From contig CAZKFD010000013.1 in NCBI GenBank assembly GCA_964551995.1, forward strand, positions 1 to 64,000: 64,000 nucleotides of DNA, given 5' to 3'. Origin of the DNA: DATKJS01 sp964551995 (GTDB lineage Bacteria > Acidobacteriota > Aminicenantia > Aminicenantales > Saccharicenantaceae). Below are positions 19,461 through 28,910 of this stretch, piece after piece; the first letter of the stretch is position 1; the number at the start of each line of letters is the position of its first letter. The position numbers and the translations under genes were made by a program. The notes beneath the pieces are model-generated. The model worked only from the letters and a program-made list of their open reading frames with translations, was not told the origin of the DNA and made no database searches.

Positions 19461-21545
19461 CTACTTTTGCGCCTCGGAGAACAGGGACGCTATTCGTTTT
19501 TGACGTCCGTCGCCCCGGCCGGCATAGGTCTCCATGCGTTTGACGAAACCCTTGTACATGGAGAGGGCCGCCCGTTCGTAAAACTTATCGACGCCCGCCT
19601 TGCGTTGAGGGGTGATCGCGCGGTAATACCCCGGGCCGGGATCCATGACCGCGCGAACCCCGCAGGCCTCGCAGGATTGAACAGCCTCATCGACAAACGC
19701 CCTCTCAGCATCCGCGTCATGTTCGTTGGTCATCAAGCTTTTCATCTTCACGAGGACGGCGAATGGCGCTCTCAGCGACTCGGGCAGCGGAGCGGGAACG
19801 TATGCCGCAGCGCCTATTCCGGGGATGAGAGCGGGGAAGACCGGGTACGCCGTCGTCGGAGATTCCCTGGGCCATCCTCCTTCCGTCGCGATCTCGACGT
19901 TCGCATCCACGGGGAGCTCCTCGTAGGGGAGGACGACCTCGTCGGGTGACCAGGTCGTCCATCGTTGGCCGTTGACCTTGACCGACGCCACCCGCGGCCC
20001 GCCGTTGTGACACGAAAGATAGAGGGCCTTGCTGCCGAAGCGGACCGGCTCCTTTTGTGCGTATCGAGTGATCGTCCCGGGAATGCGGGGCCGGAGGATG
20101 AGCCTGTCGGAACGGTACTCGAAATCGAAGAGCCCCCGGATCGTTGCGGCGGGGATGGCGAAGTTGTCGATCATCACGCTGACGCCGCCGACCTGGAACC
20201 GGCCCGTGTCGAACCAAGGGTTGCTGGTGTTTTCGCCGCGCTGGGACCAGGGCGCGTCCATCCGGAAGTCCTTGGCCCATCTCATGGCCCGTGAAGCCGA
20301 ACGGCGGACATCCTCGAATTTTCGCAGGCGGTCGTACATCAGGATGGCCCGGCCTTCGGCCGTCCCCCAAGCCCCTCCGTTCACCCAATCGCCAAAACGC
20401 TTGAAACCCTCGAAGCCCTGGCCCGATGTCCGGCCCCAGCCCCAATAGGTGTCGTCCAGGCCGGGGGCATTGGTCAAGAGAAAGTCGAAGGGACGGATGG
20501 CCGGGAAAGCGGCGATGCTGTCGTAGATCCCTTCGGCCGTCTTGTCATCGACGACCCGGAGTCCGGCGGCGTCGGCGTTGGCCACGCCTTCGAGATATCC
20601 GAACAGTTCCTGCCCCAGAACGCCGTGCTTCATGCCCCCCGGCTCCACGCTCTTGACGAAATAGCTCCCCGCCGCCATGAGAAGCGGCAACGAGCGGCTG
20701 GTCATCGCCTGCCGCCGCTCGTACTCGGCGAGTTTGGCCCGGTCGCCGGTCATCTTATACAGCTCGACCATCCGGTCCAGGGCGGCGCAATAGGTGATCG
20801 AAAGCCCCGCCAGGTAGCCTTTTCCGAAGCTCCCGCCGGGCTCCTTGACTCCCCCGTAGCTCGGGGCCAGAAGGTTACAGGCGGGGCCAACCAGAAAGAG
20901 GCTGTTCTCGGGGTCCCTGGTCCTTTCGATGAAGTCGCAGGCCCGCTCCATCTTCGGCAGATAATACCGGATGGCACGGAGGTCGCGGCCGACCAGCAAA
21001 ATCTCGGCCTGCACAACCACGCCAGCGGCGGTGGCCTCGTAGAACCAGTCGTGCACTCTGACGTCGCCGTCACCCTGTTTGTAAACGATCTGGCCGGGCG
21101 CTGCGGCATCCCCCAGGCAGCCGTCGGGTGCGACCAAGGAGGAGAGCTGATTGGCCGCGGGACTCCCTCCCCACAGGCCCATCCGCTTCCCGTCGCCCTG
21201 ATTGTCCCAAAATAGATCCCACGATCGCTGCAAGAGCGAGGACCAAGGTTCCCGGAGAAAAGGGGCCGCCGCATAAGAAAAGCCGTAGCTGTTCTGTATC
21301 CACCAGGCATTCCAGCCGGCGCCTTCGACGAAGGTATCCCACTCGGGTTGATAGACCATGGCCAGGTTCGGAACAACAGGGTTGGCATGGAAGAAGGCGA
21401 ACGATTCGTCGATCAGACGCAGGAAATCAACGTCTCCGGCGCCTGTACAATAGCGGCCTTGGTAGCGGTCGGCCCTCACGGCGCACACGCCGCCGAGCAC
21501 AACGACGCCGATGAACAGACAGCATCGAGTCGCGGTCTTCCTCAT
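19461..21545 (-). CDS. Secreted six-hairpin glycosidase-like protein
   Basis: A 694-residue exported protein; the start follows GGAGGT and the signal peptide ends near ADR. The alternating helical segments with aromatic-rich turns (FVEGAGWNAWWIQNSYGFSY, DDTYWGWGRTSGQGFEGFKR, WGTAEGRAILMYDRL) suggest an (alpha/alpha)6 barrel. The C-terminal part (RLILRPRIPGTITRYAQ, then KALYLSCHNGG and VKVNGQRW) resembles the beta-sandwich cap after such barrels in GH65-, GH78- and GH95-type enzymes. I cannot name the GH family. It lies between an S9 peptidase and the GH98-like gene on the same strand. Confidence 0.55.
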   Translation of the reverse strand: MRKTATRCCLFIGVVVLGGVCAVRADRYQGRYCTGAGDVDFLRLIDESFAFFHANPVVPNLAMVYQPEWDTFVEGAGWNAWWIQNSYGFSYAAAPFLREPWSSLLQRSWDLFWDNQGDGKRMGLWGGSPAANQLSSLVAPDGCLGDAAAPGQIVYKQGDGDVRVHDWFYEATAAGVVVQAEILLVGRDLRAIRYYLPKMERACDFIERTRDPENSLFLVGPACNLLAPSYGGVKEPGGSFGKGYLAGLSITYCAALDRMVELYKMTGDRAKLAEYERRQAMTSRSLPLLMAAGSYFVKSVEPGGMKHGVLGQELFGYLEGVANADAAGLRVVDDKTAEGIYDSIAAFPAIRPFDFLLTNAPGLDDTYWGWGRTSGQGFEGFKRFGDWVNGGAWGTAEGRAILMYDRLRKFEDVRRSASRAMRWAKDFRMDAPWSQRGENTSNPWFDTGRFQVGGVSVMIDNFAIPAATIRGLFDFEYRSDRLILRPRIPGTITRYAQKEPVRFGSKALYLSCHNGGPRVASVKVNGQRWTTWSPDEVVLPYEELPVDANVEIATEGGWPRESPTTAYPVFPALIPGIGAAAYVPAPLPESLRAPFAVLVKMKSLMTNEHDADAERAFVDEAVQSCEACGVRAVMDPGPGYYRAITPQRKAGVDKFYERAALSMYKGFVKRMETYAGRGDGRQKRIASLFSEAQK

Positions 21546-21739
21546 CCGGGACCTCCGGACCCATGAGCGCAGAGACGCCTGTGATGACAGCCTTCGGCAT
21601 CGGCTCGTGCCGCCCTGCCCCTCTCAAGATACTGCCTCTGAACCGAGTTTTTCATCCCCGCGGAACTGCCCCCTGATTCGGCCCATTTTGCCGGAATGCC
21701 GACGTCCGAGCGGCCACGGTTTCCGGGAATGAGGTCCGC

Positions 21740-24700
21740 CTATTTCGCGGCGCCCTCCCCCTTCTTCAGATACGGCACGCCCTCGGTCCACCATTTGGGC
21801 GCCGGCGCGCCCTTGAGAAAGTGGTCGAAGAACTCAAAGAACCGGATCGTCAGGTCCCTCCGGTTGGCCAGCCCCCGCAGGCCGTGGCCTTCGTCGGGAT
21901 AGGCCAGCAGGACCGCGGGTTTGTTGTTGTATCTCAGCGCGTCGTAGAAGGCCAGGCCGTTGATGAAGCCGACGGTCGGGTCGGACGTCCCCTGCATGAT
22001 GAGGAACGGCGCGGTTACGTTGGGGACGTGTGTGAGGGCCGACTCGAAATGGTATTTGTCGGGATTGTCCCAGGGTGAGAAGCCCCAGCGGCCCTGGTCG
22101 TAAAGGTAGTACTGGAAGGCGGTATCGCCGCTGCCGCCCTGGTATCCGTAGCCCCAGCCCCAGGGCATGCTGAAGTCGTTGTAAAGGTCGACGACCCCCG
22201 CTCCCATGCCCACGGCGGCGAACATCTTGGACATCGTCCCGATGAACGCCGCGCCCTCGCCGCTGTAGCTGTGGCCCGATACGCCGATCCTTTTCGGATC
22301 AGCATAGCCCATCTCGATGACCTTTTTCGTCGCCGCCTCGACGCACTCGAGCATATCGGAATGGGAGTTCCCGGTCCTGAAATAGATGTCGGGGAGCATG
22401 GCCAAGTAGCCGTCGCTCGTGGCCTGCATCGGCATCCGGCCCATGCTGGGAAGATAGGCCGGAGCGCTGTAGATGTGCATATTCTGCGAGTTCTTCTCGT
22501 AAAAGATGACGATCATCGGCCGCTTCTCGCCCTGCTTATAGTCGTCGGGGATGGCCAGGATGCCCTGCACGCGCTTTCCGTCTTTGTTCGTGTATTCGAA
22601 GAGAAGACGGTGGCCCCAGAGGAAGTCCTGCTGCTGGGGGTTGGCGTCGGAGATCTTCCTCGAATTTTTGAAACCCGGGCCCGACACGCGGAGGTCCGGG
22701 AACTCGACGAACGTCTGGCGGGTGAAGAGGAACACGTCGGCCTTGAGGGCCTTGACGGGGGGGCTGTAGAAGGCGTCCTCGAAGACGAGCTCCTTGAGCT
22801 TTCCGCCGGCCCATTCATAGTAGCCCGATTTCTTCGTCCATTCGCCGTAGGCGGATAAGGTCTGGGGTTTGGCCAGGTCGAAAATCCGGCGTGCCGCCGC
22901 GGGGTGCGGCTGGGACGGGTCGAGGGGCTCGACGCGGAGGAGGCGGAAGTGAATCTCGTTCTTTTTCCCGAAGCCGTTCGTCAAGTTCCTGGGCGCGGAG
23001 CCGTCGAGGGGCACGAGCCACAGGTCGTAGCGGTGGTTGACGATGACGCCTTTGCCGTCGCCCGTGTAGCCCGCGATGCCGTAGGACGGCTTGGTGCCCG
23101 GATGGTCGTCTTCCATGTCGGTGAAGTCGACCATGCCGGCACCGAGGGCCTTGGTCGTCCCGGCGGCAAGGTCATAGGCCATGATGGTCCCGTTCTTCCA
23201 ATAGAGGAAGTGCGCGCCGCGCGGGTCGATACCGAAGACATGACGGCCGATGAGCTGATCTTTGACGATGAGGGTCCGCTCGCCCGTGGACGCGTTGACC
23301 CGATAATAATCCCCGGCGGGGAGGACCTTCTCGTCGCGCAGGTAGGCCCGCCTGTCGAGGCCAACGGCCCACACGCCGTCCTCGGCGACGTCGAGATCGC
23401 GCATCGTCTCGTCGGCGAGGCTGACGAATTTCCCGGCCGCGATATCGAACGCGGCCCGGAAGGTGAAGTCGCGGTCCTGCTCGGCCCGGACCATCTGGAG
23501 CGATTGGACCCGGTCGTCGTTGGTGTTCCAGACGTCCACGTTCGCGACCTCGTCCGTGGACTTGCGCTTCGTGTCCGGGACGGGGACCTGCTCCTTGATC
23601 CCGAAAAAGATGCGCTTCCCGTCGTCGCTCCACGAAAGATCGGCCCGGTCGCTCGCGACCCAAGCCTTGGGAAAGCCCGCCGCCTTGGCCGGATCGAGGA
23701 TGGCTGACACGGGGGCCGGAGTGCCGTCCCTCAGGGCGGCCGGGACATCCGGGAAGGCGATGAGGATGTTGTCTCTCTCTCTCATCTTCTCGACCTCTAC
23801 GCCCTTGAGGACCGCCAGGGCCCTGCCTGTGCCGTTCCAGGCGAGCCGGTTATAGTTCCTAGCGTCGTTATCAAGAGGCGTTATGCGGCCGTTGCGGGCG
23901 TCGAAGACGAAGAGCCCGTTCCCGTCCTTCACCGCCGCGTCGACCGTGTAGGCAAGGAGCTCGCCGCTCTTGTTGAAAGCGAAGTCGGCGACGCTCCCGA
24001 GGAGATGGAAGCGGCCGGTCCTCAGGTCGAGCAGGATGGCGTCCTGGCCCCGGGGGCCGGCCGGAGCGGCGGCCCCGGAACGAACGGGCGGAGCCTGGGG
24101 CGGCTGGGGCGGTATACCGCCTCCCCGCAGGCCCGTCGGGGCGGGGGCTTCGCCGCCGCGCCTCCGGAGGACCAAATAGGATGATGTCGGGGCGAAGGCG
24201 AACATCCCGATGTTTTCCCAGGACCTGACGGCGCCGGTCGCGAGATTCCGCAGGTCTACACGGCGGGGTGGGATGGGAGAAGCCCCGCCGCCCCGGTGGC
24301 CCTGCCCAGACTCGGTCTGCCCAGGCGAGGGCTGCGCCGAAGGGGCATTCCCGGAGAGCGTGTTGCCCGAACCGTCCGTCCCGGCGCGAGCCTGGCGCGC
24401 CCGCTGGGCCGCGCCGGGGTCGACCTGATAGGCGAGCCACTGGGAGTCGGGCGAGATGACGGGCTCGGCTGCATCGTTCACAGTGACGTCCGCGTTCGTC
24501 TCGAGGTTCACAATGTGCATCACCGGCTTGGTCTCGCCCGGCATGACATTGGTAAGCTCCAGGACGTAAACGAGCCATCTCCCGTCCGCAGACAGGGCCT
24601 GGTCGGAGATCGTCCGCCACTTGGAGTAATCGTCGATGGTCATCGCCTTCTTGGCCGGGGCGGTGGCGGCGCCCTGGGCGTAAACCGGAGACGGGGCTGA

Positions 24701-24769
24701 TACCGATAGGCTGATCAGGACCGGGATCAGGCAAACGGCAAGCCGCGGACGGATGAGTAACGCTCTCAT
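21740..24769 (-). CDS. Secreted S9 (prolyl oligopeptidase family) peptidase
   Basis: A 1009-residue exported peptidase, start supported by AAGGAG. An N-terminal beta-propeller (about 45-680) is followed by an alpha/beta-hydrolase domain with GHSYSGEGAAF (Ser near 833), Asp near 928 (TSDPTVGF) and His near 960 (DEGHGL). The chain is longer than usual for S9: two Gly/Pro/Ala-rich low-complexity insertions (near 120-165 and 205-240) interrupt the propeller. Likely role is cleavage of oligopeptides in the periplasm or outside the cell. It is transcribed towards the six-hairpin gene with 194 bp between them; a promoter lies at 24823-24849. Confidence 0.85.
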   Translation of the reverse strand: MRALLIRPRLAVCLIPVLISLSVSAPSPVYAQGAATAPAKKAMTIDDYSKWRTISDQALSADGRWLVYVLELTNVMPGETKPVMHIVNLETNADVTVNDAAEPVISPDSQWLAYQVDPGAAQRARQARAGTDGSGNTLSGNAPSAQPSPGQTESGQGHRGGGASPIPPRRVDLRNLATGAVRSWENIGMFAFAPTSSYLVLRRRGGEAPAPTGLRGGGIPPQPPQAPPVRSGAAAPAGPRGQDAILLDLRTGRFHLLGSVADFAFNKSGELLAYTVDAAVKDGNGLFVFDARNGRITPLDNDARNYNRLAWNGTGRALAVLKGVEVEKMRERDNILIAFPDVPAALRDGTPAPVSAILDPAKAAGFPKAWVASDRADLSWSDDGKRIFFGIKEQVPVPDTKRKSTDEVANVDVWNTNDDRVQSLQMVRAEQDRDFTFRAAFDIAAGKFVSLADETMRDLDVAEDGVWAVGLDRRAYLRDEKVLPAGDYYRVNASTGERTLIVKDQLIGRHVFGIDPRGAHFLYWKNGTIMAYDLAAGTTKALGAGMVDFTDMEDDHPGTKPSYGIAGYTGDGKGVIVNHRYDLWLVPLDGSAPRNLTNGFGKKNEIHFRLLRVEPLDPSQPHPAAARRIFDLAKPQTLSAYGEWTKKSGYYEWAGGKLKELVFEDAFYSPPVKALKADVFLFTRQTFVEFPDLRVSGPGFKNSRKISDANPQQQDFLWGHRLLFEYTNKDGKRVQGILAIPDDYKQGEKRPMIVIFYEKNSQNMHIYSAPAYLPSMGRMPMQATSDGYLAMLPDIYFRTGNSHSDMLECVEAATKKVIEMGYADPKRIGVSGHSYSGEGAAFIGTMSKMFAAVGMGAGVVDLYNDFSMPWGWGYGYQGGSGDTAFQYYLYDQGRWGFSPWDNPDKYHFESALTHVPNVTAPFLIMQGTSDPTVGFINGLAFYDALRYNNKPAVLLAYPDEGHGLRGLANRRDLTIRFFEFFDHFLKGAPAPKWWTEGVPYLKKGEGAAK

Positions 24770-24822
24770 AGGAACTCCTTGGAAGACTGAAAACGTTGAG
24801 CCCGAATGCTCACGACCTCACT

Positions 24823-24849
24823 TTTATAGGCACCGCGCTCAAAAGTCAA
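24823..24849 (-). promoter_or_regulatory. Sigma-70-type promoter of the S9 peptidase
   Basis: On the minus strand TTGACT (24844-24849) and TATAAA (24823-24828) are 15 bp apart, a short spacer, about 54 bp upstream of the ATG. Confidence 0.45.
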
Positions 24850-24995
24850 CTGGACGGCTCACGAGTCCTCTGCCGGAGGACGCTCCCGGAGATGTGCCCG
24901 GCGCATGCCCAAGGCGGCGTCAGACTGCGCAAGATCGCGCCAATTCTGGAATCCCGGAGGCGGACAGACGACAGATTTCTCGTGGACGAAGAGAG

Positions 24996-25068
24996 CGCGC
25001 CTGGAGGGACTCGAACCCCCGACCCGCTGCTTAGAAGGCAGCTGCTCTATCCACTGAGCTACAGGCGC
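24996..25068 (-). tRNA. tRNA-Arg (anticodon UCU)
   Basis: The complementary strand folds as a cloverleaf: acceptor GCGCCTG/CAGGCGC, D arm GCTCAGTGGATAGAGC, anticodon stem GCTGC/GCAGC with loop CTTCTAA (anticodon TCT) and T arm GGGTTCGAGTCCC. Length is 73 bases with a G discriminator. CCA is not encoded. It lies 70 bp downstream of tRNA-Pro and is probably co-transcribed with it. Confidence 0.95.
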
Positions 25069-25138
25069 GCAAGGACCCGGCCCGTGACCGAGCGGAAGAG
25101 GCTCTCCCCGAATTCCCCGCGCTTTCCGGGGGAGCTCA

Positions 25139-25213
25139 TCGGGGAGAGCGGATTTGAACCGCCGACCTCCTGCTCCCAAGGCAGGCGCGCTAGCCAGGCT
25201 GCGCCACTCCCCG
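25139..25213 (-). tRNA. tRNA-Pro (anticodon GGG)
   Basis: The complementary strand gives acceptor CGGGGAG/CTCCCCG, anticodon stem CCTGC/GCAGG with loop CTTGGGA (anticodon GGG), T loop TTCAAAT and an A discriminator, 75 bases without an encoded CCA. It starts about 65 bp downstream of a near-consensus promoter. Confidence 0.95.
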
Positions 25214-25283
25214 TCCGCACCTTTCGCGAAGAATGGAGCCAAGGCGTGACCGGAATGTTCCACCTTGGTTCGAAAGCGCGTTC

Positions 25284-25312
25284 ATCTTAGCAAATCGCCG
25301 GAAGAGGGTCAA
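25284..25312 (-). promoter_or_regulatory. Sigma-70-type promoter of the tRNA-Pro/tRNA-Arg unit
   Basis: Minus strand TTGACC (25307-25312), 17-bp spacer and TAAGAT (25284-25289), placed 70 bp before the tRNA-Pro 5' end and downstream of mutL. Confidence 0.65.
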
Positions 25313-25407
25313 ATCTCCGTTTTATCGTGCTCAGCGCTAGATAATGGCATGCGGCTTGTTTCTTCGGGAAAACTGCAAAATGTGGGTTTCCCCCTGTCCC
25401 GCGTTGA

Positions 25408-27135
25408 CTAGCGGCCGAGGCCCTTGTCGATCCGGGACTTGTCGATCCTGATGACGACCGGCCGGCCGTGCGGACAGAGGGCGGGCTGCGAGGCCTTGAA
25501 GAGCTCGGCCACGAGATAGCCCATTTTTTCCCGGGTCAGGGGCTGCCCCGCTTTGACGGCCGTCTTGCAGGCCAGCGTGGCCAGGAAACGCTCCCTCTTG
25601 TCCCGGGCTTTGTCTTCCCCCGATTCTTCGAGCAGGGCCAGGAAAACCTCGCGGGCTTCCTCCGGCCTGAAGATGTCCGGATACTCCTTGAGAGCGTAGG
25701 ACTGGCCACCCATGGCCTCGACCCGGAACCCGAGCTCCTCGAAAAGTGAGGCGTTCTCGTCGAAGGCCGCGGATTCGGACGGCGAGAGCTCGAGGAGGAC
25801 GGGGATGAGGAGCATCTTCCGCGGCCAGGCTCTCACACGGTCGATCTCGCGGTACTTTTCGAAAAGAACCCGCTCGTGCGCGTTGTGCTGGTCGATAACG
25901 AGAAGCCCCTCCTTAGAGCTCGCGATGATGTACAGGTTGAGATACTGGCCGATGACCTCGGGCCCCGCCCCCGCCTGTCCCGGAGGAACTCCCGGAACGG
26001 GGCCGGCGTCCCGTGCCAGATCGAAACCGGAAAACGGTTCCGCGGTCGGGAGGGCGAAACCGAGCTCCGGCGAAGCTGCCTTGTTCTCAGCCACCTTGAA
26101 AACGCCGTCCGGCTCGGTCCCCGCCGGATAGACCTCTTTAATGGTGCGGGTCTTGAGGGTGGCGTGCTCGACCGCCCGGAGAACGAGGCGGAAGACGAGC
26201 TGGGGGTCCCGGAAACGGACCTCGGCCTTGGCCGGATGGACGTTGACGTCCACGTCTTCTGGAGGGAGCCGGACAAAAAGAAAGGCTTCAGCCGACCGGT
26301 TCCGCTCGAGGAGGCCCACATAGGCCTGGTTGAGGGCGGCCTGGAGAATCCGGTCCTTGACGGGCCGGCCGTTGACAAAGAACAGCTGCAGGGACCGGTC
26401 GGCCCGCCCCGCCATCGGCAGGGACGAATAGCCGGAGAGGGCAGCGTTCCCTTCGGCCCCGGCGACCTCCATCAGCCCGTCCATGACGGTCTTCCCGTAG
26501 ACCTGGAAGATCCGCTCACCGAGCGTCTGGACGGGCGGGCAGTTCATCGCCTCCCTTGTCCCGTGGGACAGAAGGAAGCGCACCCCGGGGTTGCCGAGGG
26601 CGGCCTGCGTCAGGTACTTGGCGACGAGGCCGAACTCGGACTGGTCCGAGCGGAGGAATTTCCGGCGCACGGGCAGGTTAAAAAACAGGTCCCGGACCTC
26701 GACCGAAGTCCCGCGGGGAAAGCCGATGTCGGTGACGGCGACGAGCTTCTCGCCCTCGCGCTCGATCATCGTCCCCTGCTCTTCCGCCCCGTCGAACGTG
26801 CGCAAGACGAGCTTCGAGACGGCGGCGATGCTCGTCAGGGCCTCGCCCCGGAAGCCCAGCGTCGCGATCCGCGCCAAATCGCTTTCGACCGCAATCTTGC
26901 TCGTCGAGTGGCGGCGGAAGCACAAGGCCGCGTCCTCCCGGCCCATGCCCGAGCCGTTGTCTTGGACTCTGATCGAGCCCTTCCCGCCGCCGAGAAGCTC
27001 GACGCGGATGTCCGTCGCCCCAGCGTCCAGCGAATTCTCGACGAGCTCCTTGACCACGGAAATGGGCCGCTCGATGACCTCGCCGGCGGCGATCCTCTGG
27101 GCGATCTCCGGGGCCAGGACGTGGATTTTGTTCAT
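25408..27135 (-). CDS. mutL: DNA mismatch repair protein MutL (endonuclease type)
   Basis: A 575-residue MutL. The GHKL ATPase has ELVENSLDAGAT, DNGSGM and the lid FRGEALTSIA. The C-terminal dimerisation/nuclease domain keeps the metal-site series: DQHNAHERVLFE at 415-426 (DQHA-x2-E-x4-E type), ACK near 522 and CPHGRP at 555-560. It is therefore predicted to nick DNA itself, as in species without MutH. The linker is short, so the protein is at the small end of the family. Its ATG overlaps the mtaB stop by 4 bp. It is the last gene of the rpiB-mutL run. Confidence 0.95.
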   Translation of the reverse strand: MNKIHVLAPEIAQRIAAGEVIERPISVVKELVENSLDAGATDIRVELLGGGKGSIRVQDNGSGMGREDAALCFRRHSTSKIAVESDLARIATLGFRGEALTSIAAVSKLVLRTFDGAEEQGTMIEREGEKLVAVTDIGFPRGTSVEVRDLFFNLPVRRKFLRSDQSEFGLVAKYLTQAALGNPGVRFLLSHGTREAMNCPPVQTLGERIFQVYGKTVMDGLMEVAGAEGNAALSGYSSLPMAGRADRSLQLFFVNGRPVKDRILQAALNQAYVGLLERNRSAEAFLFVRLPPEDVDVNVHPAKAEVRFRDPQLVFRLVLRAVEHATLKTRTIKEVYPAGTEPDGVFKVAENKAASPELGFALPTAEPFSGFDLARDAGPVPGVPPGQAGAGPEVIGQYLNLYIIASSKEGLLVIDQHNAHERVLFEKYREIDRVRAWPRKMLLIPVLLELSPSESAAFDENASLFEELGFRVEAMGGQSYALKEYPDIFRPEEAREVFLALLEESGEDKARDKRERFLATLACKTAVKAGQPLTREKMGYLVAELFKASQPALCPHGRPVVIRIDKSRIDKGLGR

Positions 27136-28409
27136 GGGCGAAGGACTTCCCCTTCCAAGGCGCCCGCGGCGACGCGGGTGATACGTACCCGCACCGTCTC
27201 GCGCTTCGGAGCCGGACAGCTAGGGACGCGGACCTGGAAATAGTTCCCCGTCAGGACCTCGCCCCCCTCCCCTTCCCTGCGGACGACAACCCCGTCCAGG
27301 GTCTTACCGAGGAAGGAGGCGCGGAAGCGGCCGCTTTTCTCCGCGGACAGCCGACGGAGGACGCGCGACCTCTCCTTGACCACGCGGCCCGCAACTCGAG
27401 GCCTCTTCGCCGCCGGCGTTCCCGGCCGCGGCGAGTAGGAGAAAACATGAAAATACGTCAGGGGAGATGTCCGGCAAAAGTCCTCGAGCAGGGCGAAATC
27501 CCCGTCCGTCTCTTCTGGAAAGCCGACCATGACGTCGGCGCCGAGCGCGGCCTCGGGCGACCGCTCCCTGAAGCCGGACAGCAGGGATCCGTAAAGCTCC
27601 GCGCCGTCCGGGCGGCCCATGCGCCTCAGGATCCGCGGCGAAGCGTGCTGGAGGGAGAGATGAAAATGCTGGCACACCCTCGGGTTCCCCGCGATGTGCC
27701 CGACGAGGGACTCGCCGGTGCGCCGCGGGTCGAGGGAGCTCAGCCGCAGGCGGACCGGCGCGTTAACGGCTTCGATCTTCCGGAGAAGGCCGAGGAGGGA
27801 CCCTTTCGGCTTCAGGTCCGCACCGTAGGAAGAGAGATGGATCCCGGCCAGGACGATCTCCCGGTATCCCTGCGCGGCGAGCTTTTGGACCGAGGCCAGG
27901 ACCTCCTCGGGCCCGACGCTGACGCTTTTCCCCCTGAGGCTCGGGATGATGCAGAAGGCACACGCGCTGTCGCAGCCGTCCTGGACCTTGAGGAGCGCGC
28001 GCGAGCGGAAGGAGGCCGCGGCGCCGCGGGCCACCCGCGAAGTTTCGCCCCCGACCGGCGCCTCTTTTTCCATAAGGGACAGGACCTTCTCCGCCAGGCG
28101 GCTCTTCCCGCTGTTGGGAAGAATGAGGGAAACCTGGGGGCCCTGCCCGATCTCCTCGGCGGCGCGCTGAACATAGCAACCCGTGACGACGAGCCGGGCC
28201 CCGGGGTTTTCGCGCCGGACCCTCTGGAGGAATTTGCGTACGTCCCTTTCGGCCTGGCTGGTCAGGCTGCACGAATTGACGAGCAGGAAGTCGCTCTTCG
28301 CCCAATCAGGCTCGAGCCGGAGGCCGCCGGCCTGGAGCGCGTCGGCCCAGGCAAAAGCCTCCGCCTGGTTGACCCGGCAGCCGAAGTTCCGGATGGCGAA
28401 GGTCGGCAT
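27132..28409 (-). CDS. mtaB: tRNA t6A37 methylthiotransferase MtaB
   Basis: A 425-residue methylthiotransferase. The UPF0004 domain cysteines are Cys11 (FGCRVNQAE), Cys47 and Cys78; the radical SAM cysteines are Cys146, Cys150 and Cys153 (CDSACAFC). A TRAM domain closes the chain. The GC-VNQAE signature fits MtaB, which makes ms2t6A at position 37, better than MiaB or RimO. It starts 9 bp after purE and overlaps mutL by 4 bp. Another t6A37-modifying enzyme gene, trmO, lies at 52.7 kb. Confidence 0.9.
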   Translation of the reverse strand: MPTFAIRNFGCRVNQAEAFAWADALQAGGLRLEPDWAKSDFLLVNSCSLTSQAERDVRKFLQRVRRENPGARLVVTGCYVQRAAEEIGQGPQVSLILPNSGKSRLAEKVLSLMEKEAPVGGETSRVARGAAASFRSRALLKVQDGCDSACAFCIIPSLRGKSVSVGPEEVLASVQKLAAQGYREIVLAGIHLSSYGADLKPKGSLLGLLRKIEAVNAPVRLRLSSLDPRRTGESLVGHIAGNPRVCQHFHLSLQHASPRILRRMGRPDGAELYGSLLSGFRERSPEAALGADVMVGFPEETDGDFALLEDFCRTSPLTYFHVFSYSPRPGTPAAKRPRVAGRVVKERSRVLRRLSAEKSGRFRASFLGKTLDGVVVRREGEGGEVLTGNYFQVRVPSCPAPKRETVRVRITRVAAGALEGEVLRP

Positions 28410-28418
28410 CGCGGCGCA

Positions 28419-28910
28419 TCACAACTTGTTTTGGATCTTTTTCGAGCCCGCTTCGACGGCAGCCGCCATCCGGGCCCGGTAGTCGACGAGCTTCGCACGG
28501 AGCCGATCGTCCCCGAGGGCCAGGATCTCGACGGCGAGAAGGGCGGCGTTCGAGCCGCCGTGTTTCCCCAGCGCCATGGCCGCGACCGGAATGCCCTTGG
28601 GCATCTGGACGGTTGAAAGCAAGGCGTCCAGGCCAGCGAGGGCGGTGCTGTCGATCGGAACGCCGATGACCGGCCGAACCGTGTGCGCGGCGACCACGCC
28701 CGCCAGGTGGGCGGCCTTGCCGGCCACGGCGATGAAAATGCTTGAGCCCTTCGCCTCCGCCTCCTTCACCAGCCGCACCGTGCGCTCCGGCGACCGGTGG
28801 GCGGACGTGACCTCGAGGGCGAAGGGAATGCCAAACTCCTTGAGGATCTTGAGGGCGTCTTCGATGACCTCGAAATCCGATTCGCTGCCGAGGATAATCA
28901 TCACCTTCAT
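28419..28910 (-). CDS. purE: N5-carboxyaminoimidazole ribonucleotide mutase PurE
   Basis: The product has 163 residues from the ATG at 28908-28910 (AGGAG upstream), overlapping the purD stop by 4 bp. It is a class I PurE, converting N5-CAIR to CAIR in purine synthesis. Signatures are GSESDFEVIEDA, SAHRSPERT, AGKAAHLAGVVAAHT and PVIGVPIDS. The longer in-frame extension runs inside purD and is rejected. No purK lies in the window. Confidence 0.95.
   Translation of the reverse strand: MKVMIILGSESDFEVIEDALKILKEFGIPFALEVTSAHRSPERTVRLVKEAEAKGSSIFIAVAGKAAHLAGVVAAHTVRPVIGVPIDSTALAGLDALLSTVQMPKGIPVAAMALGKHGGSNAALLAVEILALGDDRLRAKLVDYRARMAAAVEAGSKKIQNKL

Noticed and set aside
20970..20990. A sigma-54-like TGGCACGG with GG-N10-GC on the plus strand
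   Set aside because: It lies inside the six-hairpin gene on the opposite strand, with no TTGC element and no plus-strand gene after it.
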